Shown here piece after piece: positions 1 through 12,772 of a DNA stretch of 64,000 nt. Source of the stretch: Gaeumannomyces sp. JS-464 (lineage: Eukaryota > Ascomycota > Sordariomycetes > Magnaporthales > Magnaporthaceae); NCBI GenBank assembly GCA_002197995.1, contig NGZR01000007.1, positions 2,562,399 through 2,626,398 of the forward strand, in the 5' to 3' direction. The notes under the pieces are model-generated. The model had not been told where the DNA came from, ran no database searches, and saw nothing but the letters and a program-made list of their open reading frames with translations. Positions within the stretch are counted from its first letter, which is position 1; every line of letters begins with the position of its first letter. A program made the translations under genes and the position numbers.

Positions 1-2487
1 ATATAGCAATTTCCTTTTAAACTGCTACTTTCGTACGATATATATTAATTAAAAAAGCATAAAACGCATTTTATTAATATTAAATACACGTATATTAAAA
101 ACCATCGGATTATATTTCGCATAACCCCGGTATTAACTTTTCTTTTGAAAAATTCCGCAATTAAATTAAAATTATAGGAATATCGTGTATAAAAATGCTA
201 ATAAAAGCATATTAGGCATTAAGTAAAATCGAACGAGCTTATATACTATTTAAACGAGCGTATAATATTTTTAAAAACGAATTTAAACATTATATAAACG
301 ATAAAACTTTTTTAAATGGTAATAAAAGCGTTAAACGATATAACCGAACTTAACGAACTTATTTTAACCTTTTTAATTTTCGGTGCGTATTTACGCATTA
401 ATTAAAACTTTTTACTATCGTTAAATATCGCATAACGAGTAAAAGCAATTCGAAAAGTAATAAAAATGCTTCGAAACATTCGTGCGGAAATTAACGTAAA
501 TAAAGCTTTTAACACACGCAACGGGCTTCGCACGGAGGAACTGTTAAAACTGCTATTTAAAAGCGAAGTCTTAGTTTAAAAAGAGAAAAAAAAGTGGATA
601 AAACCGTACGCACTTTAAGCAACGAACCACGCTAACATTACCGTTATAATAAAAGGCGAACTTAAAACCTTTCGGCTAACTTAAACCAAACCGTACAACC
701 GCGACCTAGCGGAAAAAAAAACAAAAAAACTAGTAACTTTTATCGTACAAACCTGGAAAATAATAAAAAACCATCGTTATACCAATTTTAACCGCCCCGT
801 TAAAAAAAAGTAAAAAACGCCCACGTAAAAACGCTTAACTAAAGGCATTTTTAACAACCAAAAAAAAGCGATTAAAAGTTAGCATTACTGCTTTATACGG
901 ATGGAAAAATCACCATATTAAAAAAACCTTTTAAGGAAATAAACGCGACGGAAATAGATAATTTAATCGCATAAAGCACAGTTTTGCATTATCCAATACG
1001 ACTTAACCTTATATTAATCCATTTAAATTTAAAATATAAAGCTTGTACGAAAAGTACAAGGTAAAACGATAAACGATTTGTACGAAAAATCGAAAATGGT
1101 CGTATAAAGCTATAACGATTACGAAAAAAAGGAATTGCTTATTTAAACTTTAACAATTTAAAAATAAGCTAGCGTTTTATCCTCGCATTAAAACTAACTT
1201 TAATTTTAATATACGAAGTATCGTGCAAAGCTAAAAACATTACTTAAACTTACATTTAATTTAAAAATAAACTAGCCCGAATAATTATAGTACGATTACT
1301 TAAAAAAATCCGCGGGAAATACCTCGAAAATTCTTTTTTATAAATTCGACAACCATTATATAAAATGGCAAAATCCGGAACTTATTGGTAAAAAAACGTA
1401 CTATATATACCATTACGAAACTTTTAAAATAGTATTATTGTACGACTTTTACCTTATTATTTATAATAATAAAGCTAAACGAGTTCGGGATAACAAGCAT
1501 GTAAACCGACGATACGTTTAACTTTATAACACTAGCTTTTTCCCAGCTTAAAAAAAAGAAATTACACGAAATTAAATAGCAAATTAAACCAAAGTCCTTT
1601 TTTACGCACGATAACCATTTGAAATTTAATAAATGTAAAGTTTAACTTTAAAAAAAAAAGATTACTATCGTGTAAAAAGGACAATTAGTATAATTCCAAC
1701 TAATCGATTTAAAGGTTAAAAATGCAACCTAGTAATATATTGCTTAACGCGCACGAAACGTATATATAGCAACCATTTGTTACTTAAAAGCAATGTACAA
1801 TTTATTAATTACCGTTTAAGCAAGCTCGTTAAACGAAAACGACATTGCTAATTTAAATAAACAATTGTAATAGCAAATGGATAACGTATAACAAAGATTT
1901 ACTTACTTACTTTTAAACTTAAACCGTACGAAGTTATTTATTTTTACGGACGGATTATTCGCTAATAACAAAAATTTAACATCGCAATTCGGGTATTTAA
2001 TCGCTTTAACGGAAAAAACGGATCGTACGGAAATAAATTTCTTTATATAAAAAAACATTTTGCATTAGTTTTTAATTAAATGCAAACGAGTTATACGTAA
2101 CGTTTTAGCTAGCGAATTATACGAAATAATAACCGGTTTTAACAATAAATTCGCATTTAATACGATATTAAAATAAATTACATTTGTTTTAAACGCTGTA
2201 CGAATTTTAACTATCGTTTGCATAAATTCGAAATCGTTATACGAATGTTTAATTAAGCTAAAAAAAACACGATAAAAAAAAACTAATAATTAATATTATA
2301 TCACTTTGGGAATTGTACGAAAAACGGGAAATTTTCGAAATTCGTTAAATCGACGAACGAAATAACCCAATTAACGCTTTAATGAAAAAAAATCCGAACG
2401 ACTTTTTATTAACTTTAATTTCGACAAATCGTGCAACTATTAAAGTTAAAGCATATATTAAACGAAATAAAAAGGAAAAAAAGTAAA
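1..2487 (+). mobile_element. Ty1/copia retrotransposon remnant (RT end and RNase H), RIP-degraded, cut by window edge
   Basis: Read on the plus strand with stops, this stretch follows the 3' part of a fungal copia polyprotein. Around 1934-1981 the frame gives LFIFTDGLFANNKNLT, the first part of the RNase H domain. Upstream near 1740-1780 comes RARNVYIATIC-like sequence. Near 2240 SKSLYECLIKL is followed by WELYEKREIFEIR, then IDERNNPINALMKKNPN, and the frame ends with a TAA at about 2487. Most breaks are TAA or TAG where Trp or Gln is expected, as C-to-T or G-to-A changes would give. The 5' part (gag, integrase) lies outside the window. No 3' LTR could be defined. It runs opposite to the complete copia element at 5311-11311, and I could not tell whether the two are one family. 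Family assignment is by remembered copia motifs, not by a search. Confidence 0.78.
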
Positions 2488-5305
2488 ATGGAAAAAAAAA
2501 TTTCTTTTAATATTTAACTTTGTACGAAACTTTAATTATTACCGATTTCGTTTTTAAAAAAAGAAATTATTTAATAAAACGCATTGTACGAAACAATATA
2601 CCTTTTTTCCTAAACAAAAAATAAAAGCCACTTCGTATAATTAGTTTTCGATTGTAATTATTTTACGGTTTAAACTTAAACCAGCCGAGCTAAAACGAGG
2701 CAACTATTTTGATAACGGCATTGCACGATTCCTAATAATAACCGCATTAAAACCACTTTAACTATTATCGCCATTATTAAATTCATTACCCTAGTTCGAG
2801 CTTTTAAAAAACGAGTTTAAAAACGCTAATTTAATATAAGCATATTCGCAGTTCCAACCGTGCGATTACTAAACATAACTTAAGCAAGCTCCGTTTTAAA
2901 AGCTTCGAAAACGCACGTAGCGAGCGAAGCGCAAAGCCGCGTTAAAATTGCCACATTTTTAAAAGTAATAACGAATTAAAGCTTCGCGCGAATAAATTAA
3001 AACCACGTGAAAGTACGATTTACGCCGTACGATTTTAGCTATTAAAAGCATAGCACGCTCGTTAAACGTTATATTCGAATTGGCAATATTTATTTAAACT
3101 TTAATATCGTGCGACGGGAAAGCGGCGAGTTAACGTTTTTTAAGCTAAAAAATAAAAAATAAAAAATAAAAATAAAAAAAAGTTAACTTCGTACGAAAAA
3201 AAGCTAAAAAAGGTAATACGTACGTTAATAGCGAAAGCTGCTATAAATTAACGATTATTAAGCGAGCCGGTAGGAAAACGCAACCAAATCGCGCTTTCGC
3301 TATTAATACGAGTGCTAATCGCACTTAAAAAAGTTTAAACGGCAAACATTAAAGCGTTAAACTAAATAACGGGCACGAAAAACATCGTGCGATCCGGAAA
3401 AACAGCCGAAAACGTAGAAAAAAAAGGCGAACGCGCGCGCGAAACGTTAACGTACGAAACGCGACGACCAATTTTAACCGAGCGCGAAAAAAAAGGGAAA
3501 AGTTAAAAGTCGCGCGATCGGAAAAAACGGGCGAAGTTAAAGTTATGGTAAAAGGTGTGGTATTATGCAAAAAGGAAAAAAGCAAAAGGAAAAAAAGGGC
3601 GTTTTAATGCCTGTGGAAATGGGTTTTTCCGTACAACCGTACGAAGGTAAAAAGGAAAAACCACCTTTTACAACCACTTTTACACGAAGTTATTTACAAT
3701 TTAACAATTTCGTTCTTTTTATATAAACTAACCATTATTACTAACCCCACGTTATTTTTATTCCTTTACTTTTACGCCGCCTTCGTGCGATATATACATA
3801 TATTAACGCTAAATTACTCGAAAAAATATTCCTTTTACGTTTATATTAAAACCCGGAGTTTAGTTTTTCTTACTTAATATACTTTATAACACTTATCCTT
3901 TTTATTTTGCATAATTTGCACAACCATTTTAAATTACCTTATTAAAAAATGATTTAGCTTATGCGAAATAATATTTAAAAAAAAGAAAGTGCGATTAAAA
4001 AAGAAAAACTGCCAGTATTAAAAGGTAGTTAAAAGTCGCACAAAGCTATTAACGGATGCGGTGGATTTATAACTCGGGGCTTTATAACGGGAAATAACGT
4101 TTCCCCGGCACGAAGGTTTTAACGCAGAAATTACCGGTTATGCCGTTATGCATAAAAGCTGTGCGAGTCGCAAGTTAAATTCCGATACCGGGAGTTACCT
4201 TGTGCAACCGCACGCTACGGCCTTCGGCACGGGATATATATACCGGGCGAAGCTCGCACAACGAGCTTTTTTTTGTACTTAAAAAACAAACAGCTTTTTA
4301 AAATATATAAACCCGAAAGCTTTTTTACCCTAAAAACCAGTACCGGTACGAGTGCTACGAACAATTTTATTTCGCGAGTTTATTTTTTATATTTTCACGT
4401 AATTAGTTAAAAAAATGCAGTATTAACGTAACGTCGTTTTAATTAAGTTTAATGCTAATTTGTTAAAAGTTTACAACATATTTAACCGTTGCTTTTCGCT
4501 ATTTAAAAGCTAGCAAATTTTTTTTTACAATTCGAATTTCGTCGATTATTTCGAACTTTTTTTTAACTTTTTTTTTTAAAAGTTTCGAAATTAGCGAAAA
4601 TAATTTTGGTATTTTTTTTAGCTTTTTATACCTTTTAAAACAATCGTTTTAAATTAGTTAAAACCATTTTTTATTTTACTGTTTAATTTAGTAGTAACGT
4701 AAACGACTTTTTACTTTTCGTTTACAAATTGTTATTTGTAAAACTTAAAATAGCGTTTACATTTAGTAAAAAATATTTTAAATTTCTTTTTTTTTTTTTT
4801 TACAAAAGTTTAACGAAAAAAACTTATACGTTTAAACCGCGATAAGCGTGTTATTTTAAAATAACGCTAATTTTATAATAAATTATTTTACTTTAGTTTA
4901 TCTTTTAGCGATTTTTTTTACTATAAGCTTAAAAAAAGTACTATATTAGTAAAGTTATTAAAGTTGTACTTAACGTTATTAAAAGTAAAAACTGTAATTT
5001 TGGTTTTTTTCGGTTTTTTTATCGCTGTTTATTTTAATGTACTATCCGGTTTTTTAGTAAAATGCTAAATAAAATTAATTAAAATGTTATAATTAAAAAG
5101 TTTGCTTTTAAAATATAACGTTTTAAAAGTGGTTTTAAATAATAGCGCTAATTAAAGTAAAAAGTAAATACGTAATTAAAAGGTAAATTTTAATTACTTA
5201 TTTTAAAAAATATTTAAAAGCTATTTTAAATTAATTAATGTTAAACTTTTAGTTAAAACTATTTAATATATAAAGGAATTCCTTTATTATATACTTTTTA
5301 ACTTT
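2488..5305. other. AT-rich RIP-degraded DNA without an assignable gene
   Basis: No protein domain, RNA gene or paired repeat ends could be recognised here. A purine-rich run at 2489-2500 just after the copia stop could be the polypurine tract of that element, so its 3' LTR may follow. Between about 4060 and 4270 there is a patch clearly richer in G and C than its surroundings. From 4500 to 5300 the sequence is almost pure A/T with long T runs. The short open frames here (for example 3349-3585, minus) are low-complexity by-products. Confidence 0.7.
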
Positions 5306-5310
5306 TTACG
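5306..5310. repeat. Target site duplication, left copy (copia element)
   Basis: The five bases TTACG directly precede the TG of the left LTR and are repeated exactly at 11312-11316 after the right LTR. Five base pairs is the usual duplication length for Ty1/copia integrases. Confidence 0.85.
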
Positions 5311-5545
5311 TGTTAGTACGAGTGGTACTCCTATAGGCACGGAAATCTCCTAAAAGGAAAAAACAAAAATCTATAAATCTGGAACTGGTGTTTGTAGTAA
5401 TGCATATCTAAAAAGGAATCTAATTACAAAAAAAGGATCGCAAAATCCCCTTTTATAGGCTCGTAAAAGCGCACGGTCCATAAACCTGCTGCTTTACGAA
5501 ACGTGGGGCTTTCCTTAATGCACGCGCTAATTACGTGGATTAATA
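5311..5545 (-). repeat. LTR (3' LTR of minus-strand copia element)
   Basis: This is a 235-bp repeat aligned without gaps to 11077-11311. By hand I count about 29 differences, all but one of them transitions (C/T or A/G). It begins TGTTAGTA and ends TTAATA, where the partner ends TTAACA; the terminal CA has become TA. Confidence 0.92.
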
Positions 5546-5569
5546 CTAGCAATTTTTTCTTTAAGCGCG

Positions 5570-8500
5570 TGTATCGGTCAAATGCTCGTTTTCCAAATCC
5601 GGGGATTTAACAATACTAATAATAACGGAATCCGGATTTGGCAGTTTGCTTTGGAAACAAAAGGAAAAAGAATAAAAAAAAGGGCTGTGCTTAATATCGG
5701 TAAAAACTGTAAATAAAAATAATAGGAAGTGGGGCAATGCTTGGTTAGGCGCTCGTAAGATTAGGTGGCGCCGATTTAAATGCGCGCAATAGCGGTAAAC
5801 AGGCTTAGTAGAGATTTATTAAGCCGTGCGCTTATTAATTTGTAAAAATAGGAAGGAACGAATCGCGAGTATAATTTATAAAGCCTGGCTTAGGATATAA
5901 AAAAAGCCGTAGGTTGCTTTAATTATTGTGATTTTGGATTAGCTTTTTATACTCCCAACGTTTTAATTAACTGCTTGCCTGCCGATTTCCGCTTTTTTAT
6001 TTTGCTAATCGTTCGATTACCGCGATAGCGTCCTTTCGCTTTTTTGGATTTAACAAAGGAAAATCCGTCGCTAAAGGTTAAATTGGCATTAAAACGGTTT
6101 TAAATAGTGGCGTTAAAAAAACTCGTGCCAAAAAAGGAAAAGGCAAAACTTTTACTCGCCCGCGCTTTGCAAAAGGCAAACAAAGATTGTTTTTATGCTT
6201 AAATTGCTTTAACTCTCTTTTAGCCGGCAAGTTTAATAAGATTAGGTGCTTTAATACCGAGCCGGTCGGCAACCGTTGCTGGTTTTATGCTTTTGGTTAT
6301 TCGTGCCAACCGGTATAAATAATCTTTTAAACTTTAGTTTGCTAATCTTTTGCGTTAACGACCGGTAATTCTAAAATCGCAATAGCTCCAGCTAAAAAGT
6401 TTATAACTAAATATTTCCGCGAAACTATTGTTAATAAAGTATAATAGCTAATCCGTTGTTTGGCTGCTTTAGTGCTTTATTAACCGTGCTTTCGCTATTT
6501 TAGGATTTCGCGAAATGGCGCACCATTACCAAATGCATAATCCTTTTTAGCAAGGAGGAATAGGCCGGTAAAGTTAACGCTAATTTTATTAAAATAAGTG
6601 CTGCTAATCGGAAAGCGGCGGGCCGCGCTACCGTTTAGCGTATGTTCGATACGGCGTTTTTAGAAGTAAAGGACAGCTTATTTGGAGCTTTTAACGATAA
6701 CGAGGATAAAAACGAAAAAATGGCCGAAAAGGGAAAAGAGGATAAAAATGCTAATAATATCGACAAATAAACTGGTAATATGTCCGGTAATAATGGAAAT
6801 CTTTTTTAAAACTTAGGATAGTCGTTCGTAGGATCGTTTTCCGGTTGTTTTAGCGTTTTAATAATTTCGTTTTTTTTAATTACATTATTAGCCATTTTTA
6901 AATTATAACAAATCGATTTTAACTGCTTTCTTTCGCTTTTTTTTATTATTTTTCGCGTTTTACCTAACCCTCGATTCGTACCGTTATCGTATTGCTTGTA
7001 ACCAAATCTTTTAAAGCTTTATTTAGTTAATTTTTGGTTATCGCGTTTACCGGATTATTTAATTTTGCGATCCAACGGATTTCGTCGATTTCGCGCTTTT
7101 CGTAGGATTTTTTAAGTGTTATAATATCGATTATAAGCTTTTTTTCCGCTATTATGCTTAATTATACGAAGTATTAATATAGCGAAAAGCTATTGGTGTA
7201 AATTATTAATTTCGGGGCTTTTTAATTTAGCTTTTTAAAAATCGTTGCGAGCGTTAAATTAAAAACGTAAGCTGTATTAAACCCGTTAACCATTTCGTAA
7301 ATCTCATTTGCGAAAACGCTTTTCGTAACCTTTTTGCATTTAACTAATATCCAATGCAAAATGTTTTCGATTAGCTAAAAGCTGGTTTTTTAATCGTCGA
7401 ATTTCTCGTTGTTTAATATAATTACAAATCCGATTTGTAAACTTAGGTTTAGATTGTTTACGAATAATTCATTTACGAAAACGTAAAGGTTAGCCTTTTG
7501 CAAATCCAATAAAACGTATTTTAATCCTTTTTGTACGTTGTTAATTTGCTATTTGATTTTTTTGTTTAATTTGGTTACGTCTTTTTATTCCGGTTTTTTA
7601 ATTTGCGCCGCTACGGAATAGTTAAATGCAGCTTTCGGTTAGCACACGGAATTAATATATGCGCTTCGAGCTTTTTAAACGACATATTTATAGTTTAAGC
7701 TTTTTAAATCGGTTTTTATCAGTTCGAGTTTTTCGTTTTAATTTTTCTATCGAACTTTAAGCTTATTATCTCTTATTAAAATCTTGCATTCGTTAAAGTT
7801 TGCCTCGTTTCCCGGTTTAAAGGTCGATTTCGGTTTCGTACGAAAGCCTGCTTTTTCGAGCGCAAATTTTTCTTTTTTTAAAAAGTCCGGATTTTTAAGG
7901 TTTAAAATATCGTTTATTTGTATGCTTACGATCCTAATGCTTTATCCGCTTTTTAAAATGAGCAAATAAAAATCGTAGCTCGATATTTAGCAATTTAAGC
8001 GCTTTTTATAATGCTTTTGGTAGGTAACGAACCAATGTAAGCCTAATTCCGCGATTTTGTAAAAAGGCTTAGTTATTTTAAGTAAAGTGCCTAGTTTAAA
8101 CCATATTAATAACTTTTTAAATAAACGTAAATAAACGTTTTTGTATAACTTTAATTCCGATTGGGTATACGTTTAGCTAATATTTCGGATTATTAAATTA
8201 AACTTTATAAGTATAAACGACGGCGCGATCGTTAAAATTAATCGTTAGCTGCATTTTATAATCGTGGAAAATTGCGTAAGAATGTTATATTTCTTTTCGT
8301 CGTTATATCTCGTGGCTACGAATTTCGATTTTTCAAAAGGGTTTAAGGTTTGCCTTTTTACCTCGTTTACAATTCGTAATTTAAAAATCGTGGTTCCGTT
8401 AAAAGTTTTTCTAATAATCGGCTTAATTATTCCAACGCCGATAAGTGCTTTTAGTTTTTATTAGGTTAATTATTCGAATGGTAAACCGGGAGTTGTAATT

Positions 8501-10990
8501 TTGCCTTTTTGTTTAAGTCGGATCGCTAACTGGTAAAATTAGTGCTTTTTAGCGCTTAAGAACGTCGTGTGCGCTTGCCGAAAGCTTCGTCTTATTGCAA
8601 TTGTTGGTTGTGCGTTTTTGCGAAAGCGACCTCGTTTATTAAAAACTTTAAGTAATACCGTAATTTTAAACAAAATGGCTGTTTAATCCTGGGGCTCCTT
8701 GTTTTGCTGTTTTAAAGCCTTTTTTTTCGGGGGTTTCCTTCGGCGTTTTGGCTATTCGGGCTTAAAGTACTCGAAGGGTGCTAGCTGCTTTTCGGATCTT
8801 TGCACGATAGGTTTTTTTGCTTTATAATAGGGTTTAACCACCGTGCTTTTAAAAGTCGCGTTACCGTTAATCGTTTTTACCGTAACTAACGTGTTTGTTG
8901 TAAATAGGACCTTATACGAGCCCTGCCATCCGTCCTTTTCCCGGAATACCAAAACCTCGCTTCCTAAAGCTAAAAAGCTCGGAAACACGCGTTTTATGTT
9001 TAGTTCGTTACGTGCAGCTAGTGCTTTTTGCATACGTCGCTTATCGTATAAAATCCGGATTTTTGCTATAGCTTTTTTAATTGCAGCGGCTTTTTATACC
9101 TGGGTTTGTAAAAGTGGCGATTCGTTATTAATTTAAAGCATTGCTTTAAAAACGAGCAGTGTAAAAACAAATCCGTCGGGGCCGGCCGTATCGTTTACGG
9201 CTTTCACTGCTTTTTAAAGCACTAATTCGAAATGCATAATTAGGCACTTTTATCGGATAATATTAAAAGCCCGGCGTAAAAGGGCGTAATATTTCTTAAT
9301 TTTGCCGATTAATTAATGCGTTTCGATTAGGACCTGCTTATAAATAATTTTAAAAAGCTTTACTTTCGCTTAAAATTCGCTCGCGGCGAAGTTAATACCG
9401 GCATCGTAAAAAATTACGTTAAAAGGCTTTAAATAAACGTTAATCCAGCACCGTTTAAAAGCTTCCCACGTTTTTTTTACTAATATGTTTTTAAAAAGCG
9501 CTGCAGTATTAAAAGCTATGCTCGTATCGATTACGTAAAAGATTGGCTTGTAATCGATGTAAAACACGTTTATAATTATTTCGTGGTTAAAATCGATATC
9601 GTTTTAAAGTTTAAATTAAAAGCGTTATAATGTAAAACCTTTTTTTTAACAAAAATAGCACACTCGGTTAATTATTACGAAAACGTCGCGATTAGCCTCG
9701 TGCTTTGCACGCTTTAAAACGTTTTAAAATTTGTCGACAAATAGGTGCCTAAAGCGCTTATGCACGCGCTTTAGCTTAGCTTCCGTAAAGAAAACTGCTT
9801 CCGCGATCTTTGTTTCCGTTATAAAGCTAACTGCCGTCGTAACGTGGGTAACGTCGTTAAAAAAAAACTAAGGGTGGCCGTGCCTTTTTATAATCGGGAC
9901 GCGCGTACCGTCGTTTTTTATAAGCTCGTTGCGCGTATTATTTAAGTAAACGTGCAATGCATTTATATTTGCAAAGCACAGCAGAAAAGGGGTCGGAGTT
10001 AAAACCACAAAAAACGTGATTTGGCCGATCGGGGTCGGAATAGTGATCTTTCCAATACTGGAAACAGCTTTTCCTAATCCGAAAATTACGCGTCTTTTGT
10101 GCCCGTTTGTATTAACGACGAGGTTTGGCTTATAGCGTTAAAATGCGTAAACTTAATCCTTTCCGGCCGTAAAGGTTATTACTGCACCTATATCCGGAAG
10201 GATCCTTTGCCATTGCTTAATGCCTCGGATTTTGTGTTGGACTAGTACCTGATCCGCAGGAACATAGGAATAAGGCTTGCCAGATTTCGAGTCCTAGCGC
10301 TTATAAATGCGGTAGGTAAAAGCCTTCTTAATTAGGTATGCGGCCGTGGCGGAGGTTATAAAATAGCTGCTTTTATAATCCTCCTCTTCTTTTGTTTTTT
10401 AATCGTTAAAATTAAAAAATGGCTGTTCCTCCTCGTCGGTGCTTTCGGGCTCCACTAATGCGAGGAATTGGGTGTACCCTTTGCGTGGTTTGTTTTGTGC
10501 CTCTCTTTGTGCTTTCCACTGTTCCTTAGATCGTCGTTGTTTTTTAAAAAAGTGGCGTGTCGATTTGCAATCCGGCCTTTTGCAAATCCAGCAGCCGCGT
10601 GTGTATAAACGTGGACGGGGGCTTGTCAAAAGGGGGATGTCAATGTTCTGTGCCAAAAACTTGGGGAAGTCGTATAACAAAAGCGTGCTTTTTGTAATTA
10701 TACGTTGCTTATCGCTAAGCTTTTCCGCCTGTTGTTCCGAAGTGTCGAACATGTTGTCGGTGGGGGTTAACGAGCAATATCGTCTAGGTGATCGATTTAG
10801 GAATCCAATCGCCTGCTTTAGGAAGGTGCTTAAAGGGATTACGTAACGCCCTTTTCATAGTTGTTCAAATCTTATAAACAAAGGTTTAGTCGCCTGCTTT
10901 AGGAAAGTGCTTTTATTGTTCGATTAACTCGTGTGTAACGCGTTACCGAGCAGTAAAATACAATTCCTTTGCTTTTAGGCTTTTCCGTTT
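5570..10990 (-). pseudogene. copia gag-pol remnant
   Basis: This is the degraded polyprotein of the copia element. The 10399-10752 segment contains GCWICKRPDCKSTRH, a copia-type nucleocapsid knuckle, followed by YTQFLALVEPESTDEEE. Near 10,200 the reading PDIGAVITFTAG matches the protease active-site segment, whose Asp is followed by IGA rather than the usual S/TGA. Segment 9370-9567 reads YVIDTSIAFNTA and FYDAGINFAASEF, carrying two of the three integrase D,D,E acids. Segment 8752-9033 reads VLVFREKDGWQGSYK and STVVKPYY, the end of the integrase region in fungal copia elements. The RT and RNase H part (about 5.6-8.6 kb) is too decayed to place motifs securely. Stops and frame shifts occur throughout. 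Confidence 0.85.
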
Positions 10991-11076
10991 AACCTAATCG
11001 TTTTAAAAAAAGGTATCGAACGGTTAAACCTTTTACCTTGCTTATTTGTATTGCCTTTTTAAGCAACACTGATTAA

Positions 11077-11311
11077 TGTTAGTAAAAGTGGTACTTTTAT
11101 AAGCACGGAGATCTTTTAAAAGGAAAGAACAAAGATTTATAAATTTGGAACTGGTGTTTGTAGTAATGCATGTTTAGGAAGGAATTTAATTACAAAAAGG
11201 GGATCGCAAAATCCCCTTTTATAGGCTCGTGGGAACGCACGGTTTATAAACCTGCTGCTTTACGAAACGTGGGGCTTCCCCTAATGCACGCGTTAATTAC
11301 GTGGATTAACA
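11077..11311 (-). repeat. LTR (5' LTR of minus-strand copia element)
   Basis: Partner of 5311-5545, same length, TG...CA ends. Transcription of the element would have started here and run leftwards. Internal sequence adjoining it (minus strand, from 11076 down) is where a tRNA primer site is expected; I could not match it to a specific tRNA. Confidence 0.92.
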
Positions 11312-11316
11312 TTACG
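11312..11316. repeat. Target site duplication, right copy (copia element)
   Basis: TTACG directly follows the right LTR and is identical to 5306-5310. Confidence 0.85.
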
Positions 11317-11899
11317 CTAATTTTTTTAATTTGTTATAATTATTTAAATTATTACAAATCGTTTGTTAAAAGTTAATTCGTTGTAATTTTTTAAATTATT
11401 ACGAATTTTTAAATGTTACGTGCTTTTTAACCTAATACGAGCTAAAAGTCCGTTTTTTTAATCCACTTTTTTTTAATATCCCGCCGTTTAACTTTTTACC
11501 CTTTTTTATTTTAATTGTAATAATTAGCTTTTTTTATAATTTTTATTTAAATCGGGTCGTTTATTTTCGCTTAATTTTAAAATGTAAAACTTTTTTCCAA
11601 TTAAGCGATATTCGGCAGTTAGTACGGTTTTAATTAAAGCTATAATTGTTTATTTTATGCTTTAAAATAGCGTTGTTTAAAAGATTTCGCTAAATGGGTT
11701 AAACGTTATAATATCCGTTATATTTTTTTTTTAACTCGAGGGGTTTTTTTTAAAAAAAAACCTTAATTAAGCTTTTTTATTTCGCTCGGTTTCGAGCTTT
11801 TTAACGGCGGTTATTTCCGTTTTTAATTAAGCGTTAACAACGGTTTTATCTTTTTTTTCGTTTATTTTTCCTTTTTCGTTTGTTTAAATAAAGTTTAAA

Positions 11900-12772
11900 A
11901 AACCGGTTTTTTTATAACGTGTTAAACTTTTTTTGTAATTTTTCGAGCTTTTTTCCAGCGTAATAAAAACCGCCCGTGGATTAATAAAAGTTACTTCGTT
12001 TAACAAATCGCTTTTTAACTATTCGTTTTTCGTAAACTATTATTATTAAAAATTAAAAACGTTTGTAACCGTTTTTTTTTAATTAATAACAGTAATATCC
12101 ACGCTCGTTTTTACGTATTCCTTTTTAATAATTTATATTATAAAAATCCTATAACGTAATGCACGTTTGTAAAAACTTTAGTAAATTAATAAACTACGAA
12201 AGTTAAAAAGTAAAAAAAGCTGTTTCGCAAATTTAAAAGCGGATCCAGCTATATATTAACAGCGTGGTTAAAACGTTAATGTAGCGCGTTTTAATAAGCT
12301 ATTATTTACAAGCCGAAACTCGTAATTGCATTAATAGGAACCGACCTTTTAACAGCCGCGAACAATTAAAAAAGCAATTTTGCAATTCGAATATATTAAA
12401 ACTCGGATTTTTAATTATTAAAGCAAATTTTTAACACTTATATTAACAGTTATAAATTAAATTGCAAAAAAACGAAAGCGATATTATATAAAATAACCCT
12501 TTTTTAAACCAAGGTATTTACATTTAAAAAAGCGAACGAAGCATTAAATAAACGCTAAAAAGCTAAAAAAAAAAAAAAAAAAAAAAAACACGTGTTTAAT
12601 TTAAAAGGTTATTTATTATTAAAAGGTAAAAATATATTAAATTAAAAAGCGCTAAATAGATAATTATAGCAAAAAATGCGCGATTAAAAAGGTTCGAAAA
12701 GAAAAAGCGGCGGCGACTTGTCGGCGATGTGCCATTTGCGGCAAATCTGGACATAATAAGCGCATTTGTTAA
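11900..12772 (+). pseudogene. pogo/Fot1-type DDE transposase, C-terminal remnant
   Basis: Plus-strand frames around 12,340-12,410 read PRTIKKAILQFEYIKTR, similar to the segment that follows the DDE domain in fungal pogo transposases. At 12529-12567 comes KANEALNKR, a stop, then KAK, the family's basic 'ANEALSKRRRAKK' stretch. At 12719-12769 there is CRRCAICGKSGHNKRIC followed by TAA, the C-terminal zinc knuckle with its typical GHN...C ending. The knuckle is in another frame than the KANEAL block, with a long A run (about 12,565-12,588) between them. The catalytic domain further left is too eroded to call. The left limit is uncertain, and neither terminal inverted repeat was found. Confidence 0.72.

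Larger units (their letters stand above)
5311..11311 (-). mobile_element. Full-length Ty1/copia LTR retrotransposon, RIP-inactivated
   Basis: The 6001-bp element is bounded by two 235-bp direct repeats (5311-5545 and 11077-11311) starting TG and ending CA or TA, inside a perfect 5-bp duplication (TTACG). Internal coding remnants on the minus strand come in copia order: gag zinc knuckle (about 10,560), protease (about 10,200), integrase core (9370-9567), integrase C-terminal segment (8752-9033), then a decayed RT/RNase H region. A purine-rich stretch on the minus strand just inside the left LTR (about 5551-5565) is a candidate polypurine tract. Integrase before RT is what separates copia from gypsy elements. 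All frames are broken by transitions, so the element cannot encode a working polyprotein. The intact 5-bp duplication shows a genuine insertion that was not later rearranged. Confidence 0.92.

Noticed and set aside
3349..3585. 78-codon frame in the left island
   Set aside because: Arg/Phe/Leu-only composition is what AT-rich RIP DNA with surviving CG dinucleotides gives by chance.
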